A DNA stretch of 15,635 bases from an uncultured Clostridium sp. (GTDB lineage: Bacteria; Bacillota; Clostridia; TANB77; CAG-508). Position 1 is the first letter of the stretch. Every line of letters begins with the position of its first letter. A program made the translations under genes and the position numbers. This document shows, piece after piece, positions 1-7,103 of the stretch. The notes under the pieces were generated by a model. The model made no database searches and was not told the origin of the DNA. It worked only from the letters and a program-made list of their open reading frames with translations. The stretch lies in assembly GCA_946496115.1 (NCBI GenBank), contig CAMMFK010000033.1, positions 1 through 15,635 of the forward strand, in the 5' to 3' direction.

Positions 1-40
1 TGCTCATTTTACATTTCGGATGGTTTTTTGAAAATAATTT

Positions 41-1555
41 CTAATTGGAATGCTTTTTTTGGCCAATTTTTTTAAATTTATTTATTTCGATACTTGCAAT
101 AGGTATAAGTACAACTATGTAAGGAATTATATATCTTGATTTTGCTTCCCATATGATATGGAATGCAAATCCTCCCATGAAGATTAATAGTAAATAGATT
201 ACATTTACTGAAAGATTTTTTCTATTTTGTATAAGTACAATTATTGAACATACACACATAAGTATTAGTAAAGCCTTTTGGTAAAATGTTAAAGGTTCCT
301 TAATTACATTCAAATAGTCATCCTCACTTTCATGCAACAGATTAAGTCTTACAGCAGAATATGTATTTTCAGACCACATAGAAGCTAGTTTCATTATATA
401 AAATCTGAATGTATAACCCATATTTTTTGAAAAATATGTAAGCCTATCTTTTATTTTATCAGCATACTCCTCTTTACTACTTTCTGGATTTTTAAGTGCT
501 GGCTCACCTATATCTTCATTATACCAACCGTTTCCTCTCCAGCTTTCACTCATTCCCATTAAAATATAGCTTATATTCGGATACTCCTTACTCTTGTCTA
601 AATTATATTTGTTTATGTAATAATCGTTCACAATTTGTGCTGGCACAATTGACACTACAATAAAAATAACTATTAATAGAGCATTTATAATATTTTCTTT
701 TACAGTTTTACTTGTTATTTTTGTAAATAAATTAAATAGCAAATAAATTACGGTTGCAATTACAAATATTAAACTATTCATTCTAAACATATATGCAATC
801 ATTGAAAAAATTGTAGCAAGAGTAAAGTATTTCAATTTATTATAATCCACAAATTTCATCATATAATAAACATTAAGCAAAGCAAATGCCAAACTTGGTA
901 TATCTCCATACACAAAAGTTGAAAGCATTGGTAATGATAAAAATGTCAAGAACAATACCATTAGCCTTACCTTATTTACTTTATGTTTTTTTGAAATCAT
1001 ATTACCTATTTTATATATTGCTACAAGTATTATAATAATTGCTATAACATTTAACGCTCTAGGAGTTCCGAATTCATCAATATGAATAAGCCTAAAAAAT
1101 AAACTATATAAAAATGCTTGTGGTATTTGTTGATTATATGCTTGAATATATTCTCCAAGTGGAATTCCTGCATATGTATCACTATTAATTATTTCCTCAT
1201 CGTATCCCCTGTAAAATAGCTGGCCCATTGAATTTACATGAACTTGGTCACCAACTATTGGAGCTCTTACAAAAATCGTCCAAAGTATATCTGCTATTAT
1301 ATAAATACTTATTGCAGATATAAAAAGTATTTTTCTTAGTTTTTTCTTTTTTTCATCTTTATATAAATATTTATTCAAAATATTTAAAACAAAATAGATT
1401 ATTAAGCCTATAACTATCAATCCTATAATGTAAAAAATATTATTATAGCTTATTGTTATATGCTCTGAAGCATCTAAATCTGCTGTAAAAATCAGGTTCA
1501 AAGCTATAACTATCACTAAAAATATTATTCCAATTATACTGAAAAATCTTTTCAC
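41..1555 (-). CDS. Polytopic membrane glycosyltransferase, GT-C / PMT-like (putative)
   Basis: This is a 504-residue integral membrane protein with about a dozen hydrophobic segments. It has an N-terminal anchor (residues 4-24), further segments at roughly 38-60, 76-96 and onward, and a last cluster near 430-490. It resembles bacterial GT-C mannosyltransferases (PMT/ArnT/GT39-like). These carry an acidic residue in the first long extracytoplasmic loop after the early membrane segments; here the loop begins APIVGDQVHV, so D103 is the likely site. Such enzymes move a sugar from a polyprenyl-phosphate carrier onto a lipid, polymer or protein outside the membrane. The start is GTG, supported by AAGGGGAG six bases upstream. 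A separate promoter at 1615-1643 and the rpoD terminator suggest independent transcription. The family call is by overall pattern and the acceptor is unknown. O-antigen ligase or YfhO-like proteins are weaker alternatives. Confidence 0.6.
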   Translation of the reverse strand: MKRFFSIIGIIFLVIVIALNLIFTADLDASEHITISYNNIFYIIGLIVIGLIIYFVLNILNKYLYKDEKKKKLRKILFISAISIYIIADILWTIFVRAPIVGDQVHVNSMGQLFYRGYDEEIINSDTYAGIPLGEYIQAYNQQIPQAFLYSLFFRLIHIDEFGTPRALNVIAIIIILVAIYKIGNMISKKHKVNKVRLMVLFLTFLSLPMLSTFVYGDIPSLAFALLNVYYMMKFVDYNKLKYFTLATIFSMIAYMFRMNSLIFVIATVIYLLFNLFTKITSKTVKENIINALLIVIFIVVSIVPAQIVNDYYINKYNLDKSKEYPNISYILMGMSESWRGNGWYNEDIGEPALKNPESSKEEYADKIKDRLTYFSKNMGYTFRFYIMKLASMWSENTYSAVRLNLLHESEDDYLNVIKEPLTFYQKALLILMCVCSIIVLIQNRKNLSVNVIYLLLIFMGGFAFHIIWEAKSRYIIPYIVVLIPIASIEINKFKKIGQKKHSN

Positions 1556-1614
1556 TTCTATCTCCCCTTGTATTTTTTATTGTAAATATTTTTTCAAAAT
1601 TTTATTTTTAAGTT

Positions 1615-1643
1615 ACTATACCATATTTTCAGGTGATTATCAA
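1615..1643 (-). promoter_or_regulatory. Sigma-A-type promoter of the membrane glycosyltransferase gene
   Basis: On the minus strand TTGATA (1638-1643) and TATAGT (1615-1620) are separated by exactly 17 bases, with TG one base before the -10 (extended -10). Transcription would begin near 1608, leaving a leader of about 50 bases before the GTG start. The element lies between the rpoD terminator and the gene, as expected for an independent unit. Confidence 0.65.
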
Positions 1644-1714
1644 TAATTTGTTTTTCTTTTAATAACATAGTTTTCAATCAGGGATGGACTGGTGTGCAAT
1701 GCTTTTATTGTATA

Positions 1715-1746
1715 GGAAAAACGATTGAGGCTTGACCCCAATCGTT
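1715..1746 (-). terminator. Rho-independent terminator of rpoD
   Basis: AACGATTG (1720-1727) pairs with CAATCGTT (1739-1746). The stem continues through one A-C mismatch into GG/CC, with a five-base loop at 1731-1735. On the minus strand the stem is followed by five U (1717-1721). It starts four bases after the rpoD stop codon. The plus-strand side also has a T run, but no plus-strand gene precedes it. Confidence 0.75.
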
Positions 1747-1750
1747 CTTT

Positions 1751-2989
1751 TTAAATATATTCTTTTAATTTTTTACTTCTACTTGGATGTCTTAATTTCC
1801 TTAAAGCTTTAGCTTCTATTTGTCTAATTCTTTCACGTGTTACTTGGAACTCTCTACCAACTTCTTCAAGCGTTCTTGCTTTCCCATCATCTAGACCAAA
1901 CCTTAATCTTAATACTTTAGCTTCTCTTGGAGTTAAAGTTGACATTACTTCGTCAAGTTGTTCTCTAAGCATTGTGTAAGATGCCGCATCTTGTGGTGAT
2001 GGGGAATCATCATCTTGTATAAAATCCCCTAAATGACTATCATCTTCTTCACCTATTGGAGTTTCCAGTGATACTGGATCTTGAGCTATTTTTTGTATTT
2101 CCAAAACTCTTTCTACAGACACATCCATCTCTTTTGCAATTTCTTCTGGGGTTGGCTCTCTTCCATTTTGTTGTAATAGTTGTCTTGATGTTCTAATAAG
2201 TCTATTTATTGTTTCTACCATGTGAACTGGTATTCTTATTGTTCTTGCTTGATCAGCTATTGCTCTAGTAATAGCTTGTCTAATCCACCAAGTCGCATAA
2301 GTACTAAATTTATATCCTTTGGTATAGTCAAACTTTTCTACAGCTTTTATTAATCCCATATTTCCTTCTTGGATAAGGTCTAAAAATAGCATACCTCTAC
2401 CAACGTACTTTTTAGCTATACTTACAACCAACCTTAAGTTTGACTCTGCTAACTTTTGTTTTGCAGTTTCATCACCTTTTAGAATTTTTTTAGCCAAGTC
2501 TAGTTCTTGATCATATGTCAAAAGTGGAATTTTTCCTATTTCACGCAAATACATCCTAACTGGATCATCTATACTTACTCCTTCTAAATTGTCCACATCT
2601 ATGTCATTAACATCTATGTCTTCAACTTCTGCTAAGTCTTCTTCATCCGGTTCTATATCTTCAATATCATCTTTTAATACATCAATTCCACTGTTTTCAA
2701 TGGCATTAAACACTTCATCTATTTGCTCTGCACTAGCATTACCTAGTTTAGTAGCTAATTCCCCATAAGTTATTTTTCCCTTAGTTTTAACATCTTCAAT
2801 TATTTTTTGTAATTCTTCTGGACTCTTTCCTTTCCTAGGTCTAGCTTGTCTTTTAACTTTGTTAGTTTTTTCTGCTTCTTTTTTTTCTTTATGAGCCATT
2901 CTTGCACTATCAATTAAGTTAATAGCAATTTTTATATCTTTCTTTTTTTCTTTTTTTACTACTTTTTTCTTTTTTGATTTATTAGCCAT
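1751..2989 (-). CDS. rpoD: RNA polymerase primary sigma factor (SigA/RpoD)
   Basis: This is the housekeeping sigma-70 factor, which directs RNA polymerase to -10/-35 promoters. The 412 residues hold region 1.1 (about 56-108, with KGKITYGELATKL), an acidic Asp/Glu linker (about 107-137), region 1.2 (DDPVRMYLREIG), region 2 (about 183-258, with LIQEGNMGLIKAVEKFD and the -10-binding STYATWWIRQAI), region 3, and region 4 with the -35-binding helix-turn-helix (VGREFQVTRERIRQIEAKAL, about 376-395). The open frame extends to a TTG at 3010, but that codon abuts the Shine-Dalgarno-like GGGAAGG. The ATG at 2989 is about 12 bases after GGAAGG and gives MANKSKKKK, so I chose it. A lysine-rich extension of about 50 residues precedes region 1.1. 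The gene follows dnaG by 91 bases, as in the classical macromolecular-synthesis operon, without rpsU. Confidence 0.97.
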   Translation of the reverse strand: MANKSKKKKVVKKEKKKDIKIAINLIDSARMAHKEKKEAEKTNKVKRQARPRKGKSPEELQKIIEDVKTKGKITYGELATKLGNASAEQIDEVFNAIENSGIDVLKDDIEDIEPDEEDLAEVEDIDVNDIDVDNLEGVSIDDPVRMYLREIGKIPLLTYDQELDLAKKILKGDETAKQKLAESNLRLVVSIAKKYVGRGMLFLDLIQEGNMGLIKAVEKFDYTKGYKFSTYATWWIRQAITRAIADQARTIRIPVHMVETINRLIRTSRQLLQQNGREPTPEEIAKEMDVSVERVLEIQKIAQDPVSLETPIGEEDDSHLGDFIQDDDSPSPQDAASYTMLREQLDEVMSTLTPREAKVLRLRFGLDDGKARTLEEVGREFQVTRERIRQIEAKALRKLRHPSRSKKLKEYI

Positions 2990-3022
2990 AATAAAATCTT
3001 TCCTTCCCAAAATAAAGTTAAT

Positions 3023-3051
3023 ATTTTAACTATAATTGCAATTTTTATCAA
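3023..3051 (-). promoter_or_regulatory. Internal sigma-A promoter in front of rpoD
   Basis: On the minus strand TTGATA (3046-3051) is followed after 17 bases by TAAAAT (3023-3028), inside the 91-base dnaG-rpoD gap. It would allow rpoD transcription separate from dnaG, starting near 3016. Internal promoters before rpoD are common in dnaG-rpoD operons. Confidence 0.6.
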
Positions 3052-3080
3052 AACATGTTAGAAATTAATTATTTCCAGTT

Positions 3081-4868
3081 CTATTTAATTTTTGCTAAAT
3101 TTATGATAACATCATTTAATTCTTTGCCTAAATTTGATGCTTCTTCTTTTGAAATTGTTTGATCATTTAGTTTATTAACAATTTCATTTCTTTTCATAAT
3201 TAAATTATGCTTTTTGTATGTTTTTTCTATATCTTCTATTCCCTTTTCTACATCTGATATTTCAAAATCATATGCTAAAATTCCGCTAATGTAGTTAATA
3301 GTATCACTGTCTTCAAACCAGTTTAAGACATTATCTATACTTTCATTTGGAGATAATTTGTCATATAAAACTTGGATTATATTTTTATTCTTCTCAGATT
3401 TGATACTTTCTATGCTAACTATTTGTTTTATTCGCTCAAATGCTTCTTGGGGATAGTTAATTAAAAGATATATTACCATTTGTTCTCGTCTTGATGTTTG
3501 TTCATCAACTTTTTCTTCTTGTTTTGGTCTAACTATATTTGGTTTAGCCTCTAATGTTTTAGAGCTTGCACCTTTGCTTCCATATAATCGTTTATTGATT
3601 TCTGCATAAATTGCTTCTTTTGAAATATTGTATGTTTGTGCAATTTTGTCAACATATACTTCTCTTTCCATACTGTTGCTTACTTCTGAAAGTATTTTAG
3701 CAATTGCATTTAAGAATTTAATTTTATCACTTACATTGTCTATGTTAAGCTCTTTTTTTAGATTTTTAACTTTGTATTCTACTACAGATATTGCATCATC
3801 CATACATTTTCTAAATTTGTCTGGACCATATTTTACAACAAATTCATCTGGGTCTTTTGCTCCACTTATTTGTAAAACTCTAATATCACAACCCATACTT
3901 TGAAGTATTTCCATACCTCTAACTATTGCTTGTTGTCCTGCACCATCTGCATCATAACCAAGTATAACTTGCTCTGTAGACTTACGTAAAAGTCTTCCTT
4001 GTGCGTCTGTAAGTGCTGTTCCAAGTGATGCTACAACATTTGTAATACCTCTTTGAAATAATGAAATTGCATCCATATATCCTTCAACAATAAGCAATCT
4101 TTTCATAACACCTGGATTGAATCTTTTAGCTACATTTAATCCAAATAAATTACGCCCCTTGCTATAAACAATGTTTTCTGGTGAGTTTATGTACTTAGGT
4201 TTACTGTCATCTAAAACTCTGCCACCAAAGGCAATTACTCTGTTTCTTACATCTTGTATTGGAAACATTACTCTATTACGATATCTATCAATGTACATTC
4301 CTTTTTCGCTTTTATTTACTAAGCCCGAAGCTAAAATTTCTTCATCTTCAAATCCTTCTTTTCGCAAAGCTTTATATAATTCATCAAATTGACCCGAATA
4401 ACCTATCATAAATGACTTTAATGTATTATTGTCTAATTTACGCTTTTTTATGTATTCTTGTCCTGGTTTTGATTCTGGTCTGTATAAGTTTTTGTGATAA
4501 AACTCTGCTGTGAACTTGTTTACATCATAAACCTTAGCTTTAAGTTTAGCTCCTTTTTCATCTTCATAACTTGCATATGTAGGTAACTTAATTCCTACCC
4601 TGTCTGCAAGTATTTGCACACTTTCAACAAAGCTAATATTTTCTATTTTTTGTATGAAGTGAAAAACATTTCCACCGACACCACAACCAAAGCAATGAAA
4701 AATTTGCTTGTCTGGCGAAACTGAAAATGATGGTGACTTTTCATTGTGAAATGGGCATAAACCAAAATAGTTTCTTCCACTTCTTTTTAATGTAACATAT
4801 TGTGATATAACATCTATGATATCATTACGACTTCTAATTTCTTCTAATAATTCATCACTATATCTCAC
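3081..4868 (-). CDS. dnaG: DNA primase DnaG
   Basis: DnaG makes the RNA primers for replication and acts with the DnaB-type helicase at the fork. The 595 residues show the CHC2 zinc-binding domain (C38, H41, C59, C62 in CPFHNEKSPSFSV and HCFGCG) and then the catalytic core. In its TOPRIM fold the metal-binding residues are in EGYMD (E262-D266) and DADGAG (306-311). A C-terminal helicase-interaction region starts near residue 450 (REQMVIYLLINYP). The open frame reaches a TTG at 4877, but AGAAGGA directly abuts that codon. The GTG at 4868 sits nine bases after AAGGA and gives the family's usual beginning, (M)RYSDELLEEIRSRNDIIDVI. rpoD follows after 91 bases. Confidence 0.96.
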   Translation of the reverse strand: MRYSDELLEEIRSRNDIIDVISQYVTLKRSGRNYFGLCPFHNEKSPSFSVSPDKQIFHCFGCGVGGNVFHFIQKIENISFVESVQILADRVGIKLPTYASYEDEKGAKLKAKVYDVNKFTAEFYHKNLYRPESKPGQEYIKKRKLDNNTLKSFMIGYSGQFDELYKALRKEGFEDEEILASGLVNKSEKGMYIDRYRNRVMFPIQDVRNRVIAFGGRVLDDSKPKYINSPENIVYSKGRNLFGLNVAKRFNPGVMKRLLIVEGYMDAISLFQRGITNVVASLGTALTDAQGRLLRKSTEQVILGYDADGAGQQAIVRGMEILQSMGCDIRVLQISGAKDPDEFVVKYGPDKFRKCMDDAISVVEYKVKNLKKELNIDNVSDKIKFLNAIAKILSEVSNSMEREVYVDKIAQTYNISKEAIYAEINKRLYGSKGASSKTLEAKPNIVRPKQEEKVDEQTSRREQMVIYLLINYPQEAFERIKQIVSIESIKSEKNKNIIQVLYDKLSPNESIDNVLNWFEDSDTINYISGILAYDFEISDVEKGIEDIEKTYKKHNLIMKRNEIVNKLNDQTISKEEASNLGKELNDVIINLAKIK

Positions 4869-4912
4869 TTTAAACAATCCTTCTTTATACTCATACTATT
4901 ATTATTCGACAT
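4865..4912 (-). CDS. Possible 15-codon leader ORF coupled to dnaG
   Basis: An ATG at 4912 opens MSNNNSMSIKKDCLK, and its TGA stop overlaps the dnaG GTG start in a GTGA arrangement. AAGAAGGA lies upstream (4925-4932), with a longish spacer of 12 bases. The dnaG Shine-Dalgarno lies inside this frame. The arrangement would suit translational coupling, but in AT-rich DNA such a short frame can arise by chance. No conservation can be checked here. Confidence 0.2.
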   Translation of the reverse strand: MSNNNSMSIKKDCLK

Positions 4913-4933
4913 ATGTAAACTAAATCCTTCTTA

Positions 4934-4962
4934 AAATTACAAAAGTATACATTTTATGTAAA
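4934..4962 (-). promoter_or_regulatory. Weak candidate promoter for dnaG
   Basis: On the minus strand TTTACA (4957-4962) and TAATTT (4934-4939) are 17 bases apart, upstream of dnaG. It is the best-spaced pair I found in the carD-dnaG gap, but the -10 match is mediocre. dnaG may also be reached by read-through from carD. Confidence 0.3.
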
Positions 4963-4993
4963 GAACTGCATATTTACATAATATTTATCAAGG

Positions 4994-5031
4994 TTCAAAA
5001 TATTAGTGGACTTATTGTTTTGAAGTCCACC
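4994..5031 (-). other. Hairpin with possible pseudoknot between carD and dnaG (weak terminator or leader structure)
   Basis: GTGGACTT (5006-5013) and AAGTCCAC (5023-5030) form a perfect 8-bp stem around a 9-base loop. Read on the minus strand, the loop contains CAAAA. This can pair with UUUUG just downstream (within TTTTGAA/TTCAAAA at 5018-5024 and 4994-5000). That allows either an H-type pseudoknot or a competing second hairpin. It lies about 100 bases after the carD stop. The U run behind it is short, so it is a poor classical terminator. Confidence 0.4.
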
Positions 5032-5131
5032 TATATAGTCTGTTTTTAGTTTAATTCATTTTAATTATATTTTTTAAAAGCTGTGTAATAATTATAATTG
5101 TGTAATTTAGTCATACTAAATTTTTAATTAT

Positions 5132-5707
5132 TTAAGCATTTGCTGCTCCATTAAATGGTATAAATTTGTTTACAGCATTTTGTTGTAAGTCTATTTTTGC
5201 TTCTGTTGGAACTCTGTATTCTTTGTATGACATATCTATTTTGTTGTCTATTAGTTTTTCTATTTCTTCTTTAGAAGAATGTTCTGCTAAAACTAATTCA
5301 CTAACAAGAATTTGTTTTGCATTAAGTAACATTTTTTTCTCCCCAGTTGATAAAGTTCCTTTTTCTTTTTGTTTAAAACTTAAATTTCTAACAACATCTG
5401 CTACTTCGTAAATGTCACCTGTTTTCATTTTGTCTAGGTTTTCTCTGTAACGTTTATTCCAATTATTAGACATTTCTGTTTCATCTTTTTCTAAAACTTG
5501 AAGTACACTATTCGCACTTTTTTCGTCTATAACATTCCTAACGCCCATAGCTTCTGCTTTTGCTGTTGGAACCATTACCATTACTTCGCCCGGCATTTTT
5601 ATTATATAGTATTGTTGTTTTTCTCCTAAAACTTCTTTTTCTTCTATTGATGATATTGTACCTGCACCGTGCATTGGGTATACGATATTATCTCCTATAT
5701 TAAACAA
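5132..5707 (-). CDS. CarD/CdnL/TRCF-family RNA polymerase-binding regulator
   Basis: The protein has 191 residues. The N-terminal RNA polymerase interaction (Tudor-like) domain covers about residues 1-60, with the signature MFNIGDNIVYPMHGAGTI. A helical C-terminal domain follows from about 65 to 160, including WNKRYRENLDKMKTGDIYEVADVVRNL. CarD-type proteins bind the polymerase beta lobe and steady open complexes at sigma-A promoters, notably at rRNA genes. The start is TTG, ten bases after AAGGAG, and it coincides with the usual family N-terminus. It has its own extended -10 promoter and sits upstream of dnaG-rpoD, so a transcription regulator lies next to the sigma factor. The family assignment is firm; the regulon is unknown. 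A short tail past residue 165 ends in an Asn/Ala-rich stretch. Confidence 0.9.
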   Translation of the reverse strand: MFNIGDNIVYPMHGAGTISSIEEKEVLGEKQQYYIIKMPGEVMVMVPTAKAEAMGVRNVIDEKSANSVLQVLEKDETEMSNNWNKRYRENLDKMKTGDIYEVADVVRNLSFKQKEKGTLSTGEKKMLLNAKQILVSELVLAEHSSKEEIEKLIDNKIDMSYKEYRVPTEAKIDLQQNAVNKFIPFNGAANA

Positions 5708-5777
5708 TTGTAGTCAGCTCCTTTCCAACATTTGTGTGCTCTTATAGGTTATAATTCCCTCTTTTTAACACATATTT

Positions 5778-5806
5778 ATTATAGCACATTTTTGAAAATA
5801 AGTAAA
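5778..5806 (-). promoter_or_regulatory. Extended -10 sigma-A promoter of the CarD gene
   Basis: On the minus strand TTTACT (5801-5806), a 17-base spacer and a perfect TATAAT (5778-5783) preceded by TGC form a strong extended -10 promoter. The start would be near 5771, giving a leader of about 64 bases. The AAGGAG site is at 5719-5724. Confidence 0.75.
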
Positions 5807-5857
5807 GGAAATTTTTTAAATTTTATGAGTCTATTTTTCGTTAACTCTTGCAATTTA

Positions 5858-5914
5858 CTACTTCGCAACTTTTCCTGTTAAATCAAATAATTCATTCATT
5901 TTTGTTTTTCCTCC
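5858..5914 (-). pseudogene. Remnant 5' end of a short-chain dehydrogenase (SDR) gene with its RBS
   Basis: A well-formed GGAGG (5910-5914) and an ATG (5899) begin MNELFDLTGKVAK and then hit TAG. This matches the start of classical SDR oxidoreductases of the gluconate 5-dehydrogenase/KduD/DhuD type. In those proteins it is followed by the NAD-binding TGGxxGIG motif. Nothing resembling that motif follows in any frame, and the carD promoter begins about 50 bases further on. The rest of the gene has therefore been deleted. The identity comes from 12 residues and their place behind an RpiB-type remnant, so it is plausible rather than certain. Confidence 0.5.
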
Positions 5915-5923
5915 GTTTTAAAT

Positions 5924-6179
5924 TTATTTTTTTATTATGTCTTTTATTTCTCCATCTTCTGCATATTTGAAGAAATTCTCTTTAAATTGATTTGTGTTTA
6001 TTGTTTCATATAAAAATTCTTGGTCAATTTCTTTTAAAATTGTAGGCATATCTTTATCGGAAAACTATTTAAAGCAAGCATAGCCCCCTCGCCAGTTCCA
6101 CAGCCAGTAACTATAAAATCTACTGCTTTACTATTAATAAGTATTGCTACTAATAATCCCACTTGTACATATGACAAAT
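5924..6179 (-). pseudogene. Deleted, frameshifted RpiB/LacA/LacB-family sugar-phosphate isomerase (DhuI-like)
   Basis: From 6179 the minus strand reads LSYVQVGLLVAILINSKAVDFI and then VTGCGTGEGAMLALNSFP, the unmistakable core of RpiB/LacAB-type isomerases. The frame is then lost (stop at 6034). From about 6058 a different frame gives DKDMPTILKEIDQEFLYETI and continues to a stop at 5924, plausibly the C-terminus of the same protein. About the first 50 residues and a central segment are missing, so an internal deletion with frame change has destroyed the gene. Firmicute members of this family include the unsaturated-uronate isomerase DhuI, normally next to an SDR dehydrogenase (DhuD), which fits the remnant just downstream. 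The core is certain; the DhuI assignment is inference. This and the SDR remnant account for most of the 512-base gap 5708-6219. Confidence 0.8.
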
Positions 6180-6219
6180 TTTATACCTTTTTGAAAATTT
6201 ATTTTACCATATGATTAAA

Positions 6220-6885
6220 TTACATTTTTTCTACAATCTCATTTTGATTCTTATAAATACTATTAGGTTTTACCACACCTCTAACTGATGAAAGTGGATA
6301 TATATTAGTATTTTTTCCGATTATTGTTCCCGGATTTAGCACACTTCCGCATCCAACTTCAACATTGTCACCAACCATTGCTCCGATTTTTTTCATACCT
6401 GTTTCTATTTTTTGTTTTCCATTTTTAATAATAATTGGCTTTTTATCTGATTTTATATTTGAGGTTATCGAGCCAGCTCCCATATGAGACTTAAACCCTA
6501 ATATTGAATCTCCTACATAATTGTAATGTGGCACTTGAACATTATTAAACAAAATAACATTCTTAAGTTCTGTAGAATTTCCTACTACTGCATTTTTTCC
6601 TATAATTGCATTTTTTCTAATAAATGCACAATGTCTTACCTCTGCACCTTCACATATAATGCAATTTTCTCCTATATATGCTGATTTATACACGTTTGCT
6701 GACTTATGTATCCACACATTTTCCCCTATTTGTTCATATTCGCCTTTATTTAGACTTTTTCCTAGTTCTAAAATAAACTCTTCAATATGTGGTAATACAT
6801 CCCAAGGGTAAGTATATTTTTCTAGCAATGGTTTTGCTATGGTTTCATCTAAATTATATAAATTTGAAATTTTACAATCTTCCAT
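6220..6885 (-). CDS. Stand-alone hexapeptide-repeat transferase, GlmU C-terminal-like
   Basis: The protein has 221 residues. A helical lead of about 50 (with DETIAKPLLEKYTYPWDVLPHI) is followed by a left-handed beta-helix of imperfect hexapeptides (about 53-205; IGENCIICEGAEV, IGKNAVVGNSTEL). The segment PHYNYVGDSILGFKSHMGAG (119-138) matches the GlmU acetyltransferase active-site region PHLSYVGDAxLGxxxNIGAG, with H120 and Y123 kept. ITSN (N143) stands where GlmU has ITCN. The N-terminal uridyltransferase domain of bifunctional GlmU is absent. The neighbour upstream is a UDP-sugar pyrophosphorylase, so together the two could serve UDP-HexNAc synthesis or sugar-nucleotide modification. The ATG start is eight bases from AAAGGA. 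The exact acyl acceptor is not proven by sequence. Confidence 0.75.
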   Translation of the reverse strand: MEDCKISNLYNLDETIAKPLLEKYTYPWDVLPHIEEFILELGKSLNKGEYEQIGENVWIHKSANVYKSAYIGENCIICEGAEVRHCAFIRKNAIIGKNAVVGNSTELKNVILFNNVQVPHYNYVGDSILGFKSHMGAGSITSNIKSDKKPIIIKNGKQKIETGMKKIGAMVGDNVEVGCGSVLNPGTIIGKNTNIYPLSSVRGVVKPNSIYKNQNEIVEKM

Positions 6886-6916
6886 TTTTGAAATCCTTTC
6901 TAACTAAAATTTTAAC

Positions 6917-6943
6917 AAATTAATATTTTAAATACAGTGTCAA
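6917..6943 (-). promoter_or_regulatory. Candidate promoter for the GlmU-C-like gene
   Basis: A perfect minus-strand -35, TTGACA (6938-6943), lies upstream of the gene, but the best -10 at acceptable distance is TAATTT (6917-6922) with a short 15-base spacer. The transferase could instead be co-transcribed with the pyrophosphorylase gene. Confidence 0.35.
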
Positions 6944-6954
6944 TAAATGTTTTT

Positions 6955-7082
6955 CCACTTTTACTTCGCGGTTCGCTTCGCTCAGCGCTCGCACGCTCAC
7001 TTCGACAGTTCTACTCAGTTATTATCAAAGTACTTACGCTGTCTCAGGTCGCTAAAAGCTTAAAACATATATTGCCACTTTT
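6955..7082. repeat. GC-rich non-coding block flanked by 8-bp direct repeats
   Basis: The intergenic stretch 6963-7060 is about 50% GC (about 60% over 6963-7012), against flanks that are overwhelmingly AT. It has no reading frame of note and is rich in CGCTTCGCTCAGCGCTCGCA-type short GC words. CCACTTTT occurs directly on both sides (6955-6962 and 7075-7082), as a target-site duplication would. The right part can fold: GACAG 7004-7008 with CTGTC 7039-7043, and inside it TACT 7012-7015 with AGTA 7029-7032. It may be a dispersed intergenic element or the relic of a small insertion. No terminal inverted repeats are evident. Confidence 0.45.
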
Positions 7083-7103
7083 TATAAAATAATTTAACTT
7101 TAA

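Noticed and set aside
1..40. Possible terminator or next gene at the left edge
   Set aside because: Only 40 bases are visible past the membrane protein's stop, with no hairpin or reading frame that can be supported.
2990..3010. TTG start seven codons upstream of the chosen rpoD ATG
   Set aside because: The codon abuts the GGGAAGG Shine-Dalgarno and has no ribosome site of its own, so the ATG at 2989 fits better.
3628..4392. Plus-strand open frames inside dnaG
   Set aside because: They lie antisense to the well-conserved primase, have no ribosome binding site and show no protein family features. They are shadows of the coding frame.
5166..5411. Plus-strand open frame antisense to the CarD gene
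   Set aside because: The CarD frame is clearly conserved, and the antisense frame has no start signals.
5858..5899. Functional 13-residue peptide gene with a good RBS
   Set aside because: The sequence MNELFDLTGKVA is the N-terminus of SDR dehydrogenases and follows an RpiB-family remnant, so a truncated gene explains it better.
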